This document shows, piece by piece, positions 44,331 to 53,714 of a stretch of 64,000 bases of DNA. This DNA comes from Treponema vincentii. GTDB taxonomy: Bacteria; Spirochaetota; Spirochaetia; Treponematales; Treponemataceae. A model generated the notes under the pieces. The model ran no database searches. It was not told the origin of the DNA and was given only the letters and a program-made list of their open reading frames with translations. Each line of letters starts with the position of its first letter. Position 1 is the first letter of the stretch. The stretch is from contig NZ_CP050497.1 of the NCBI RefSeq assembly GCF_018336815.1, positions 1,488,001 to 1,552,000 on the forward strand. Reading direction: 5' to 3'. The position numbers and the translations under genes were made by a program.

Positions 44331-46211
44331 TTACTTATGCGGCTTAATCTTTTTCTGCGCTTTTTCAGGATTTTTCTGTTTGCTTTCTTTTATATCCCAC
44401 TCAACATCGATGAGGCGGGCTTCCAAATCGGGGATTCTTTTGAGGTTGGTACAGTTTTTCCGATGGATGATAACTCCTCTGCCGTTGGCGACATAGCCGC
44501 AGATGACGGAATCGGAGGTCGGCTTGCAGCACCCTGCAAAACGTACGGGAAAGTTGGTAGAGCCGCCGATGCGTATCCGCAATGCTGGATTCTTCTTGGG
44601 ATCCTTTTGCGCTGCTTCGAGTTCCCGTTTTGCCGTTTCAGCTTCTTCCGGTGTTTCTTTGGGCGGCCGCGGCGCTTCTTTTGCAGCATCTTCGGCAATA
44701 TCCGTTCGCTGTCCTTTTTCTTCTTTTTCAGTGTGGAGGAGGTTTTCGTGCAGTTGGAGCCATGCGCGGATTTTTTGGCGAGCCCGCGTCGTATGGGCGT
44801 TTTCGTACTGGTTGTGCGTGGGGTGCGCGTTCGGGTGCGTGATAACCTCCACCACCTGCGTGTTTTTAAGCGGGCGAGAAAGCGGGATGATGGCGCCGTC
44901 TGCTTTCGCGGATACGAGTTTTTCCCCTATCGACGAATGGATACGGTATGCAAAATCGACGGCGGTTGCACCGGCGGGCAACTCGATAATATCACCCTTA
45001 GGAGTAAAGACAAAAATCGAATCGCTTAATAAATCGCTTTTGAGTTCCGCGAGAAATTCTTCATTATTAAAGCGCTGTTGTGCGAGCGACTTGACCTGCT
45101 GCACAAAAGATAATTCCTGCTCGTTCGCTGTTTTGTTCTTGCTGTGTTTTTTATACACCCAGTGGCTTGCAACCCCACGCTCCGCTATTTCGTGCATTTC
45201 GTGCGTACGGATTTGGATTTCTAAGGTTTGCCCGCCCTTGCAGATAACGGTGGTGTGGAGACTTTGATAGCCGTTCGCTTTCGGCATCGCGATGTAATCC
45301 TTGAAGCGGCCTTCAAGCGGCTTCCATACCGTATGCATCAGACCGAGGATGGTATAGCACTCGTTCACTGTGGTGCATAAAATCCGCACGGCGAGGAGGT
45401 CGTACAATTCATCCGCCGCCTTGTTCCGCTTTTTCATTTTTTGATAGATAGACCAAAAATGTTTGGCGCGGCTTTGCACCTTAACCTTGATTCCCGCTTT
45501 CTCCATCGTTTGATAGATGGTTTTTTCGGCGCTCTGCAAAAAGGCTTCCCGTTCTTTTTTCTTTGCTGCGACAACGGTTTTTATCTGATCGAAGGCTTCG
45601 CGGTTGATATATTTGAGGCTTAAATCTTCAAGCTCATTTTGAACGGTGGAAATACCCATCCGCTGGGCAAGCGGCGCCCAGATTTCACTGATTTCTCGGG
45701 CGATACTGCGCTGCCATTCCGTAGGGTATTCGGAAATATACCGAATCTTATTGAGTCGATCGGCGAGTTGGACAATCATAACCCGTAAGTCGCTTACGAG
45801 GGAGAAGAACATTTTGCACACGGTATCGGTATGTTCTTTGCTTTTATTATACAACTTCACATCGGAGAACTTTGCCGCCGCATTCAAAATATCCGCCGCC
45901 GTATTTCCGAATTGAGCACGCAGTTGATCATCCGGTAACGTAAAGCTGCCGTCTTCGCTGTACAGCAGCGCGCAGATGATGCTTTCGGAATCCATTTCAA
46001 GCGCGGCAAGGCTGTGCGCCATACGCAGCGAATGGGCGGCGTCGTGCGGAATGGGGGCGTCAGCTGCCGTATCGGATATACGGTTTGTAAGCAAAAGATT
46101 CCACGCAGCGGTAATCCGTGCGGCGTCTTCAGGACTTTCCTCTTCCGCATAACAGGGATACTGCGCAAAAAAATGTTCAAGACTGCTTAGGTTTTCAACT
46201 TTTTGTATCAT
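44331..46211 (-). CDS. RelA/SpoT-family (p)ppGpp synthetase, hydrolase site lost
   Basis: 626 residues. The N-terminal HD hydrolase domain is present but the HD pair is replaced: where family members have LLHDTVED it reads ALLYSEDGS (residues 84-85 are Tyr-Ser). The synthetase domain is intact: LYDLLAVRILCTTVNECY, GRFKDYIAMPKANGYQSLHT and EIQIRTHEMHEIAERGVASHW. A TGS domain follows (IFVFTPKGDIIELPAGATAVDFAYRIHS) and a C-terminal region with a zinc-finger-like FAGCCKPTSDSVICGY; no ACT domain is seen. It probably only makes alarmone. The ATG overlaps the end of the ancestral prmC fragment at 46195-46441. Confidence 0.88.
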   Translation of the reverse strand: MIQKVENLSSLEHFFAQYPCYAEEESPEDAARITAAWNLLLTNRISDTAADAPIPHDAAHSLRMAHSLAALEMDSESIICALLYSEDGSFTLPDDQLRAQFGNTAADILNAAAKFSDVKLYNKSKEHTDTVCKMFFSLVSDLRVMIVQLADRLNKIRYISEYPTEWQRSIAREISEIWAPLAQRMGISTVQNELEDLSLKYINREAFDQIKTVVAAKKKEREAFLQSAEKTIYQTMEKAGIKVKVQSRAKHFWSIYQKMKKRNKAADELYDLLAVRILCTTVNECYTILGLMHTVWKPLEGRFKDYIAMPKANGYQSLHTTVICKGGQTLEIQIRTHEMHEIAERGVASHWVYKKHSKNKTANEQELSFVQQVKSLAQQRFNNEEFLAELKSDLLSDSIFVFTPKGDIIELPAGATAVDFAYRIHSSIGEKLVSAKADGAIIPLSRPLKNTQVVEVITHPNAHPTHNQYENAHTTRARQKIRAWLQLHENLLHTEKEEKGQRTDIAEDAAKEAPRPPKETPEEAETAKRELEAAQKDPKKNPALRIRIGGSTNFPVRFAGCCKPTSDSVICGYVANGRGVIIHRKNCTNLKRIPDLEARLIDVEWDIKESKQKNPEKAQKKIKPHK

Positions 46212-46441
46212 CGTGTACGCCTTCGATTAGTCTGTCTTGGCCTGCTAAATCCTGATGGATACGGATATCTGAAAAGCCTGCGGTTTCAAAGAGCTTGCTT
46301 GCGGCTTGGGCATGGTATTCTCCTACCTCGCTTGAAAGGACTCCGTTGCGGTTTAGGACAGTACGGGTATTATTTGTCAAAATCCGTATAAAATCAAGAC
46401 CGTCGGAGCCGCCGTCGAGGGCTAATGCCGGTTCATTCCGG
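46195..46441 (-). pseudogene. prmC 3' fragment 1, original junction with relA
   Basis: The last ~80 codons of prmC, nearly identical to the intact gene (TNNTRTVLNRNGVL, GEYHAQAASKLFETAGFS, HQDLAGQDRLIEGV), ending HDDTKS where its stop overlaps the relA start by 16 bases. At 46441 the match stops abruptly and palindromic sequence begins. Because the overlap with relA is the normal form of an operon, this is likely the native end of prmC, while the intact gene at 51490 has another tail. Confidence 0.75.
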
Positions 46442-46606
46442 CTACGCCCCCATCTATTCAGACCCGCTACGGATGGCGGTGGTTTTATGCAGAAACGAGA
46501 TTTGCGTCAAACGTAAATCTCGTACTAAGGGGGTACAGGGAAGTACTCCCCTTACTGAGCGACTTAGGCTTCTACCCTAAAAACCCGCCTTGGTTCTAAA
46601 GCATTC
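46442..46606. repeat. Palindromic array E5 and spacer
   Basis: Contains a GCTACGGATGGCGGT unit, a type I hairpin (ACGAGATTTGCG / CGTAAATCTCGT) and a type II hairpin (AGTAAGGGGTAC / GTACTCCCCTTACT with AGGGA in the loop), then about 45 bases of unmatched sequence. It abuts the prmC fragment directly. Confidence 0.65.
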
Positions 46607-47584
46607 TTATAGTGCTTCCACTTCCTGTATGGTTAAACCGGTCGCCTGTGCGATTTTTTCACTTGATAAGCCCATAGCGTGTAAGTTCCGTGCCGTTTCG
46701 AGGGCTTTTTGATAGGAACCACGTGCTTCACCTTCGGCAAGACCTTGCACAATACCTGCTTTCCATCCATCATTTCTCGCATCACGCTCGATAGTATTCA
46801 CTAACATATACTCCCTCCTCAATTCTTCACTTGCCTTTACTTCCTTGATTCGACGCTCCAGTCTTTGGATAAATTCGTCATCGCTGACTTTTCCGTTCAT
46901 GTACTCTAAAAATATTTTCAGCTTTTCATTCTTTTCGTGCTCCGCCGCTTTACTGTTTATAATGATCTTTGTTATCCCATCGCCCAGTTCTATCCGATTA
47001 TCTTCACTGCATATCGTCTTAAAGGTATAAACTGGCAGTGTTTTTTTCAAGATAGTCAAACGTGCAGAAAAAGAGTATAAACGTATCGGGCAGACTTTCG
47101 TATGGTTTGCTCTTCCCCAATATGCTAACATCAATGGCTGCTTTCGTCAAAAGTGTACATCCTTGTACACTTTTGACGGCGAGTTTCGATAAATCGAAAC
47201 ATCGCTTCTGCTTAATACGCGCGGCATCCGTGCCGCTACTGAAAATGTATCACAGTACCGCCAAGGATGGCGGTGATTCCATGCAGTAGCGACGTTTTGC
47301 CGAACGGCAAAACTCGTGTTTTCCGATAGACACGGATGTCTATCGGAAAACGACATTTCTATGTCGTAAATGCGCCCCTTGCAATCTTTTGCCCATACGT
47401 CAAACCGAACCCCCTTAGCTCGTCCTGCGTCATCTATTGTCTTTTGTAATTCTATTTCGGTTATGGTTTCTACTTTTCCCTGTAAAACACGATTTAAAAG
47501 CGTTTTGCAAATTTCAGGATCTTCCATTACACGATAGAACATATAATCGTCGGCTATGGTTAGTTCGTCAAATTCTTTTTCCAC
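46607..47584 (-). pseudogene. Rpn/PDDEXK_2 family gene, split by a palindromic array
   Basis: Start at 47584: EKEFDELTIADDYMFYRVM, LLNRVLQGKVETITEIELQK, RFDVWAKDCKGRIYDIEM (the PD-(D/E)XK core D..x..E). The reading then enters hairpins (47365-47145). It resumes with AIDVSILGKSKPYESLPDTF..CTFDYLEK, shifts frame at a T7 run on the plus strand (47041-47047), and continues LPVYTFKTICSEDNRIELGDG to a C-terminal GYQKALETARNLHAMGL-type helix ending at 46607. About 20 residues of the usual linker are lost at the insertion. The family acts in recombination (Rpn) or as transposase-like nuclease. Confidence 0.75.
47145..47365. repeat. Palindromic array E4 inside the Rpn gene
   Basis: In order on the minus strand: TTCCGATAGACATCCGTGTC-type hairpin with its complement, a type I hairpin (GAGTTTTGCC / GGCAAAACG), ACCGCCATCC / GGCGGT, GCGGCACGGATGCCGC, a type I hairpin (GCGATGTTTCGA / TCGAAACTCGC), and a 15-bp-arm hairpin at 47178-47145 whose loop region reads GTACAAGGATGT. 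The 12-bp terminal repeats of E1-E3 are absent here. Confidence 0.75.
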
Positions 47585-47713
47585 AGTATATTTCTCCTGC
47601 CTTTCTTTTGTTATTATAGCATAAAAAGAGATGGGGACAAGCTGTTTTATTCTGAAATAACATGAATGAGTAGATCTCTTACACTGTGCGCTATGAGAAT
47701 TATATTGTCTGAT

Positions 47714-48391
47714 TCGGTTGCTCCGATACGCCCTCGATTAGTCTGTCTTGGCCTGCTAAGTCCTGATGGATACGGATGTCCGAAAAGCCTGCGGTTTCAA
47801 AGAGCCGACGGGCGGCTTGGGCATGGTATTCTCCTACCTCGCTTAACAGGACGCCGTTGCGGTTTAGGACAGTACGGGTATTATTTGTCAAAATCCGTAT
47901 AAAATCAAGACCGTCGGAGCCGCCGTCGAGGGCTAATGCCGGTTCATTCCGCCCGTCTTTGAGTAGTTCCTGCGTCAGTGCGGAGGGTACATACGGCGGA
48001 TTGGCAGCGATGAGGTCGAAACGGAGATTATTGGGGAGCAGGGAAGATGGAGAGCGTGATTCACTAACACGGGCGATGGTTTCCGGCAATGTGTGCATAT
48101 CTCCTTTGGTGATGTGCAACCGGGTTTGTGTTTCAGCCGACAGGAGCCGCTGTGCATTGAGGCGGGCTATGGCGAGGGCTGCGTTTTCAGTATTGCCGAC
48201 TGCATAAACAAATCGACGGCGTAGCGGCGGGCATCGGCGACGGTAAACATCCGGTTATGCTTGGGCTTTCATCATTTGCTCGCGGGCGGCGATGCAGAGC
48301 GCTTCGACGATTTCGTTGAGGTCTCCTTGCATAATCGCATCGAGCTTGTAGAGGGTTAGGTTAATCCGGTGGTCGGTTACACGGTTTTGCG
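47714..48391 (-). pseudogene. Partial copy of prfA 3' end and prmC with internal deletion
   Basis: Begins (minus strand) in the last ~45 codons of prfA ([20 protein letters not shown], stop at 48255), continues to the prmC start codon (48250) and first residues, then skips 424 bp relative to the intact prmC: the junction is at GGCTGCG, a 7-bp word present at 52081 and 52505 in the intact gene. The rest of prmC follows to its tail at 47714. The deletion shifts the frame, so this copy is dead. Confidence 0.8.
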
Positions 48392-48770
48392 TTCGGTATA
48401 GATAACCGTCAGCACTTTGTTGACCATGCCGATTGTTTTGTACCGCAACTCGTCTATGGAAGAATGGAATAGTCACTGACTATGCCGTCCGTACAAAAAA
48501 CGCTGATATCCAGTTGTGCAGGGGATGGAGCGCTGTCTTCTACCCTAATGTGCGCAATCCTTCCTGTGTTGTAAGGGGGACATAGGGGGGAGGTACTACC
48601 AACAAAGTTTCGCAAAATAAATCTAAGGAAGACCTCTAAAAAACTGAGGTTTTTAGAGGTTCCCTAAAAAAACTTTTATCCGAAAAAGTTTCCTCCCGCC
48701 CCTAAAAGCGGGGCTTGGGGAAGCCTCCCCAAATTCCCCTTATGCCCCCAGCTCTTGCTGGGGCGGTGCC
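48392..48770. other. Intergenic region with GC-rich hairpins after the BspA-like gene
   Basis: Holds ACCTCTAAAAAACT / GGTTTTTAGAGGT (about 48629-48660), then GCCCCTAAAAGCGGGGC, TTGGGGAAGCCTCCCCAA and CCCAGCTCTTGCTGGGG hairpins at 48695-48765. These lie directly downstream of the BspA-like gene (which stops at 48771 on the minus strand) and may end its transcript. No gene seen. Confidence 0.5.
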
Positions 48771-50987
48771 TTACTCAAGCTCGTCCTCATGCCCATGCTC
48801 ATTTATTTTATACATATTCCAGTGTTTATTGTCTTTTGCGTTGTCAAAAGCGGCTTTCAATTCAGGCGGAGCGGTAAAGTCCTTGTGATTACCCTCGGTT
48901 ACGCCCGTTTGTTCGGTGTAAAGAAAACACAGTGAAGGATTGTGCAGCGATTGGAGCTCCGGTAAATCGTTCAACAGTTTTGTCATCACTTTGGCATTCA
49001 GCTTGTTGCCGTAGCAACGCAGCCATTCCAAATCCCTTAATCCTTGCACATTAAGGACGGTAAACTGATTACGATGGCACTCCAGACGTATCAAAGCGGT
49101 TAAGCCTTGCACGTTAAGGGACGTAAGCTCATTGTTCTCGCAGTTCAGCCATTGCAATGCGGTCAAGCCTTGTACATCAAGGGCACTAAGCCGATTGTTG
49201 CCACACTTCAGTAATTCCAAAGCAGTCAAGCCTTGTACGTCAATGTCAGTAAGCTGATTGCTGCCGCAGTACAAATCTTTCAAAGCGGTACATCCTTCTA
49301 CATTAAGGGACGTAAGCTCATTGTTCTCACAGTTCAGCTCTTGCAATGCGGTTAACCCTTGCACGTTAAGCTCGGTAAGTTTATTCTTGTTGCATTCCAA
49401 CTTTTGCAAAGCGTTTAAGTCTTGCACGTTAAGTAAAGAAAGTTGATTGTCGAAGCAGAGCAGCCTTTGCAATGCGGTTAACCCTTGCACGTTAAACTCT
49501 GTGAGATTATTGCTGTAGCATTCCAATCTTTGCAAAGCGGTTAAGCCCTGCAGGTTAAGAGAAACAAGCTGATTGTCGCCGCAGATTAGCCTTTGCAATG
49601 CGGCACACCCTTGCACGTTAAGGGCGGTAAGTTTATTTTCATAGAGCTCAAGCTCGATGATGTTTCCTTCGAGTATGACGGCGGTGTCCGTTGCATTCAG
49701 TGTGGTTTCACTGTCGTTTGCAAGCGTTGTTACGGTGCAGCCTGTCACTTTTATAGGATTCCCGTCTTTAGTTTTTGCCTTAACTTTGATGTCTTTTTTG
49801 TCGGGGCTGAGGGTAAGAAATGCCCCTTCCGGCACGGTGATGATGCCCGAAGCTGCTTCTTTTCCGCTCAAGTTGTCTTTCACTTTTATGCGCGTGCTTC
49901 CTACGCCCACGCACTGCACCGCCGCCTCGCCCGTAGCGTCGTTAAGAGCCACGCTTATGACGGCAGGGTCTTCCGGCTCTGCCGTGTAGTTGCCCGAACC
50001 CGCCTTGACGAGCTTATAGGTAAAACTTTCCGTCTTTCCTTTGGTAAAGGCTTGGCTTTCAAGCTCGAGCGTATTGCCCACATATTTGAACTTTACTTTG
50101 ACCGTTACCGCAGCGCTCACTTCCACCGTTGCCGTCGGGCTTCCGGCAGTGCCGCCTGATTGCAATGCAGTTTCAGGCAAAACCTGCCACGCATCTACGG
50201 CAAACTGAGCGTCGGGCTTTGCCGTAAAGGTGAGGGTTTTATGCAGCTCAACGCTTGCAGGGCTTACCGTTATGTCGGCTTCCGTGCCTTCGACCTTTGC
50301 CTTGAGCGTTCCGCCCTGAACTCCCGCCTCCGTGTTCTCTACGCCAAAAGTGACTTCGTGGCTGATGTGCTTAAAGCTCACTTTGACTATGGCGGGCTTT
50401 GTTACGGTGAGTGTGTAGGTTGTGCCGATTCCCGCTTCGGGAGCGTGCACACCGTCAAGCGTCCACTTTTCCACCGTGTAGTTCGCCTCGGGCACTGCCG
50501 TAAAGGTTACGGTCTTACCCTGTTCTACTTGAGCCCCCGTCTTGAGCTCGACTGCGCCTGCTCCCTCGCCCACCTTTGCTGTAAGCGTGCCGTGCCCGCC
50601 TTCCACACTAAAAGTGATCTGATATTTTGGCGGTGTTACCGTTACAGTACAGTCAGCTGTTTTACCGCCGTCTTCGGTTGTTACGGTAATTTTAGCTATT
50701 CCAACTTTTTTTGCCCTTACCGTACCGTCTTGATTTACTTCCGCAACTTCCTTATTGTCGGAACTCCACGTTAGTTTTTTGTTCGCTGCGTTTTCAGGGT
50801 TCACCTTTGCAGTCAGTTTCTCGGTTGTTCCTTCCTCAAGCGTCAGCGCAGTTTTATTCAGCGTTACCCCTGTTACCGCTACCGGCGTATCTACAGTTTG
50901 CTTACAGCCAACTACTAACGCCGCAAGCATCAGTACCGCTGCTATTCCGCTTAAAAGCTTTCCGTTCATTAATTTTATATTTTTCAT
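48771..50987 (-). CDS. BspA-like leucine-rich-repeat surface lipoprotein
   Basis: 738 residues from ATG 50987 (GGAGGA upstream; the earlier TTG is weaker). Lipobox VVGC. An Ig-like Big_2 domain (about 30-115: VAVTGVTLNKTALTLEEGTT.., VNPENAANKKLTWSSDNKEV) is followed by two or three domains with VTFTA.PEANYTVEKWTLDG-type repeats and an LSPDKKDIKVKAKTKDGNPI domain. Then come about 13 leucine-rich repeats of ~21 residues with the pattern LTALQRLxCxxNxLxxLNVQG. The protein should be exposed on the surface and mediate adhesion, as BspA does. The repeat DNA is nearly identical between copies, so repeat number may vary. Confidence 0.88.
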   Translation of the reverse strand: MKNIKLMNGKLLSGIAAVLMLAALVVGCKQTVDTPVAVTGVTLNKTALTLEEGTTEKLTAKVNPENAANKKLTWSSDNKEVAEVNQDGTVRAKKVGIAKITVTTEDGGKTADCTVTVTPPKYQITFSVEGGHGTLTAKVGEGAGAVELKTGAQVEQGKTVTFTAVPEANYTVEKWTLDGVHAPEAGIGTTYTLTVTKPAIVKVSFKHISHEVTFGVENTEAGVQGGTLKAKVEGTEADITVSPASVELHKTLTFTAKPDAQFAVDAWQVLPETALQSGGTAGSPTATVEVSAAVTVKVKFKYVGNTLELESQAFTKGKTESFTYKLVKAGSGNYTAEPEDPAVISVALNDATGEAAVQCVGVGSTRIKVKDNLSGKEAASGIITVPEGAFLTLSPDKKDIKVKAKTKDGNPIKVTGCTVTTLANDSETTLNATDTAVILEGNIIELELYENKLTALNVQGCAALQRLICGDNQLVSLNLQGLTALQRLECYSNNLTEFNVQGLTALQRLLCFDNQLSLLNVQDLNALQKLECNKNKLTELNVQGLTALQELNCENNELTSLNVEGCTALKDLYCGSNQLTDIDVQGLTALELLKCGNNRLSALDVQGLTALQWLNCENNELTSLNVQGLTALIRLECHRNQFTVLNVQGLRDLEWLRCYGNKLNAKVMTKLLNDLPELQSLHNPSLCFLYTEQTGVTEGNHKDFTAPPELKAAFDNAKDNKHWNMYKINEHGHEDELE

Positions 50988-51030
50988 CTGCAATATTCCT
51001 CCAAAATTATCATTGTTGAATAGTCAATAT

Positions 51031-51132
51031 TTGTAATTTGTAATGCGTAATCAATTTGTAATTGGTAATGTGTAATTTGTAATTCAATTACCAATTACCA
51101 ATTACCAATTATCCATTACTCATTACAAATTG
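51031..51132. repeat. AT-rich palindromic repeat (ATTACCAATTAC family), copy 2
   Basis: Words such as AATTGGTAATTGTAATT and ATTACCAATTACCAATTA alternate with their complements; overall an imperfect palindrome just upstream of the BspA-like gene. Related to 29317-29394. Confidence 0.55.
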
Positions 51133-51300
51133 AATAAATTACCCGGAATCGAACCAAATCGCTGCTCCGCTTTTGCGGTAATACGTACTGTTAATGATGT
51201 GTATCAACTGAAAAAAGCAGATAAGATGATGCCGTTTCGTTTTTGTTGATAAAAAAAGATGATGAGTTTTACGTTGAAAAAATGATGAAAAACTATCTAG

Positions 51301-51414
51301 TGCTGAGTTGCTGAGTTGCTGAGTTGCTGAGTTGCTGAGTTGCTGAGTTGCTGAGTTGCTGAGTTGCTGAGTTGCTGAGTTGCTGAGTTGCTGAGTTGCT
51401 GAGTTGCTGAGTTG
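51301..51414. repeat. 8-bp tandem repeat, about 14 copies
   Basis: TGCTGAGT repeated without interruption for 114 bases. It lies 314 bp upstream of the BspA-like gene start. The unit length is not a multiple of three and there is no frame through it, so it could alter promoter spacing or serve as a slippage site rather than switch a reading frame. Confidence 0.9.
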
Positions 51415-51445
51415 ATTATGACGTCACTTGCTATCATGTCAAGCC

Positions 51446-51485
51446 CCTTTTGCAAATATGCGGGTATCTCCTTCGTTGCTGCGAA
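51446..51485. repeat. Solo left end of the E-type array
   Basis: CCTTTTGCAAATATGCGGG followed by TATCTCCTTCGTTGCTGCG matches the left end of E1 (CCTTTTGAAATATGCGGG, then CATCTGCGTTGTCGC). No array follows; the intact prmC stops a few bases further on. Confidence 0.55.
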
Positions 51486-51489
51486 AAAA

Positions 51490-52578
51490 CTAATTCAGAG
51501 CATCCGGTTTCCGGCAGCTTCGTTCCGAATGTCCCGTCAGGGATAGCGAAAAAGTAACCGGCTTTTGAGACACCCCCGGTTGCTCCGATACGCCTTCGAT
51601 TAGTCTGTCTTGGCCTGCTAAATCCTGATGGATACGGATGTCCGAAAAGCCTGCGGTTTCAAAGAGCCGACGGGCGGCTTGGGCATGGTATTCTCCTACC
51701 TCGCTTAACAGGACGCCGTTGCGGTTTAGGACAGTACGGGTATTATTTGTCAAAATCCGTATAAAATCAAGACCGTCGGAGCCGCCGTTGAGGGCTAATG
51801 CCGGTTCATTCCGGCCGTCTTTGAGCAGTTCTTGCGTCAGTGCGGAGGGGACATACGGCGGATTGGCAGCAATGAGGTCGAAGCGGAGAATATTGGGGAG
51901 CAGGGGCGGGGAGAAGATTTCTCCGGCGGTTTCGGAACAGCGGTTTGCTCCCAATCGCAGTAGCTTCTGAAAGCGGATGATGGTTTCCGGCAATGCGCGC
52001 ATATCTCCTTCGAAGATGTAAAGCCGCCTTTGAGTTTCCGCTGGAAGGAGCCGCTGTGCATTGAGGCGGGCTATGGCGAGGGCTGCGGGGGAAATATCGG
52101 CAGCAATGCAGCAGATATTCCGAATGCCTTCTTCCTCAAGCGTATGTAAGATGGAAATTGCCACGCAGCCCGATCCGGTGCAGGGGTCGAGTATGAACAA
52201 GGTTTGATTCTGCCGGAGAGCCGCCGTTTTTTCTCTTATGACAGCGAGGCTCCGCTCTACCAGCAGTTCGGTGTCGGGCTTGGGGATCAGCACATCGGGA
52301 CTTACGTGAAAGGGAAGCCCCCAAAAGTCTTTTTCGCTGGTGATATAGGCAATGGGTAAACCGGTACAGCGCCGCTTCGCTGCTATGCAAAAGGCTTCCC
52401 GTATCGGGGAAATATCGGTGTCATCATGGGCAAAAAGCCATGCCCGCGGCTTATTGAGGAAGTGCTGCAGCAGGACGTCCGCATCGAGCGTTAAAGACGA
52501 GCGGGGCTGCGTTTTCAGTATTGCCGACTGCATAAACAAATCGACAGCGTAGCGGCGGGCATCGGCGACGGTAAACAT
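51490..52578 (-). CDS. prmC: Peptide chain release factor glutamine methyltransferase
   Basis: Methylates the glutamine of the GGQ motif in release factors. 362 residues with the SAM-binding DPCTGSGCVAISIL block, the catalytic NPPY motif (LIAANPPYVPSALTQELLKD) and DGLDFIRIL. It starts 5 bases after the prfA stop and is translationally coupled. The last ~30 residues (SEQPGVSQKPVTFSLSL..) do not fit the family and come from non-prmC sequence; the original C-terminus appears to be the fragment at 46195 next to relA. An insert of ~25 residues near 200 (RCSETAGEIFSPPLLPN) also looks extra. Confidence 0.93.
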   Translation of the reverse strand: MFTVADARRYAVDLFMQSAILKTQPRSSLTLDADVLLQHFLNKPRAWLFAHDDTDISPIREAFCIAAKRRCTGLPIAYITSEKDFWGLPFHVSPDVLIPKPDTELLVERSLAVIREKTAALRQNQTLFILDPCTGSGCVAISILHTLEEEGIRNICCIAADISPAALAIARLNAQRLLPAETQRRLYIFEGDMRALPETIIRFQKLLRLGANRCSETAGEIFSPPLLPNILRFDLIAANPPYVPSALTQELLKDGRNEPALALNGGSDGLDFIRILTNNTRTVLNRNGVLLSEVGEYHAQAARRLFETAGFSDIRIHQDLAGQDRLIEGVSEQPGVSQKPVTFSLSLTGHSERSCRKPDALN

Positions 52579-52582
52579 CCGG

Positions 52583-53650
52583 TTATGCTTGAGCTTTCAT
52601 CATTTGCTCGCGGGCGGCGATGCAGAGTGCTTCGACAATTTCGTTGAGGTCCCCTTGCATAATCGCATCGAGCTTGTAGAGGGTTAGGTTAATCCGGTGG
52701 TCTGTTACGCGGTTTTGCGGATAGTTGTAGGTGCGGATGCGTTCTGAACGGTCTCCCGAACCGACTTGATTTTTCCGGTCTTCCGCCCGCTCGGACTGCT
52801 TCTTCGCCTCTTCCATATCGTAGAGGCGGCTCCGCAATACGCGCATTGCCTTCGCCTTGTTTTTAATCTGGCTCTTTTCATCCTGACAGATAACGACAAG
52901 ACCGGTCGGAATATGGGTAATACGCACGGCGGAGTCGGTGGTGTTGACGCACTGACCGCCGGGGCCTCCTGCGCGCATAACATCGATGCGCAAGTCTTCC
53001 TGCTTGATAACGATTTCCGTTTCCTCCGCTTCGGGTAAAACCGCAACGGTTACCGCACTTGTGTGGATACGCCCCGAACCTTCCGTTTCCGGTACGCGCT
53101 GTACACGGTGCACACCCGATTCATAGCGGAGACTTCCGTACACATACTTGCCCGAAATGGACAGCGTTACTTCTTTAAATCCGCCTAGTTCAGTTTCGTT
53201 GGAAGAAAGAATTTCGTATTTCCAGTTTTTCAGTTCCGCATAGTGCGTGTACATTTTTAACAGATCCGCTGCAAAGAGCGCCGCCTCTTCTCCGCCGGTA
53301 CCGCCGCGTATTTCCATAATGATGTTTTTTTCTTCCAGCGGGTCGGGTGGAATGAGCAACACTTTCAGGTTGTTCTCGCTTTGCTCCAGCTGAGCTTCTA
53401 AGTTATGCAGCTCTTCCCGCGCCATCTCTTTCAGCTCATGGTCGGTTTCTTCCTGCATCATTGCGCGGGTTTGCCCGATGTCGTTCTCCAACCGGAGATA
53501 CTGCGTATATTCTTCCATCAGCTTTGAAAGATAGGCGTGTTCCCGCATCGCTTCCTTATAGCGGTTTTGATTTTTAATCAACGCAGGGTCTTGTATTTCT
53601 TGTTCCAATTCTTTCCAACGAACCGATAAACTTTCAAGTTTTTCTTTCAT
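52583..53650 (-). CDS. prfA: Peptide chain release factor 1
   Basis: Recognises UAA and UAG. 355 residues; the GGQ loop sits in [25 protein letters not shown] (about residue 230-250) and the stop-codon reading domain precedes it; the [16 protein letters not shown] block is conserved, and [15 protein letters not shown] closes the protein. I start at ATG 53650, seven bases after AAGGTG, over the ATG at 53656. A 3'-terminal piece of this gene was copied to 48255-48391. Start of the prfA-prmC-(relA) set. Confidence 0.96.
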   Translation of the reverse strand: MKEKLESLSVRWKELEQEIQDPALIKNQNRYKEAMREHAYLSKLMEEYTQYLRLENDIGQTRAMMQEETDHELKEMAREELHNLEAQLEQSENNLKVLLIPPDPLEEKNIIMEIRGGTGGEEAALFAADLLKMYTHYAELKNWKYEILSSNETELGGFKEVTLSISGKYVYGSLRYESGVHRVQRVPETEGSGRIHTSAVTVAVLPEAEETEIVIKQEDLRIDVMRAGGPGGQCVNTTDSAVRITHIPTGLVVICQDEKSQIKNKAKAMRVLRSRLYDMEEAKKQSERAEDRKNQVGSGDRSERIRTYNYPQNRVTDHRINLTLYKLDAIMQGDLNEIVEALCIAAREQMMKAQA

Positions 53651-53714
53651 AATCATTCACCTTATAATGCACTTTTAGCCGAATAGAACGGCTGATAATC
53701 TTGAGGGACATTAG

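Noticed and set aside
51301..51414. Tandem repeat as a coding repeat
   Set aside because: Every frame through the repeat reads a short degenerate peptide without start or stop context linking it to a gene.
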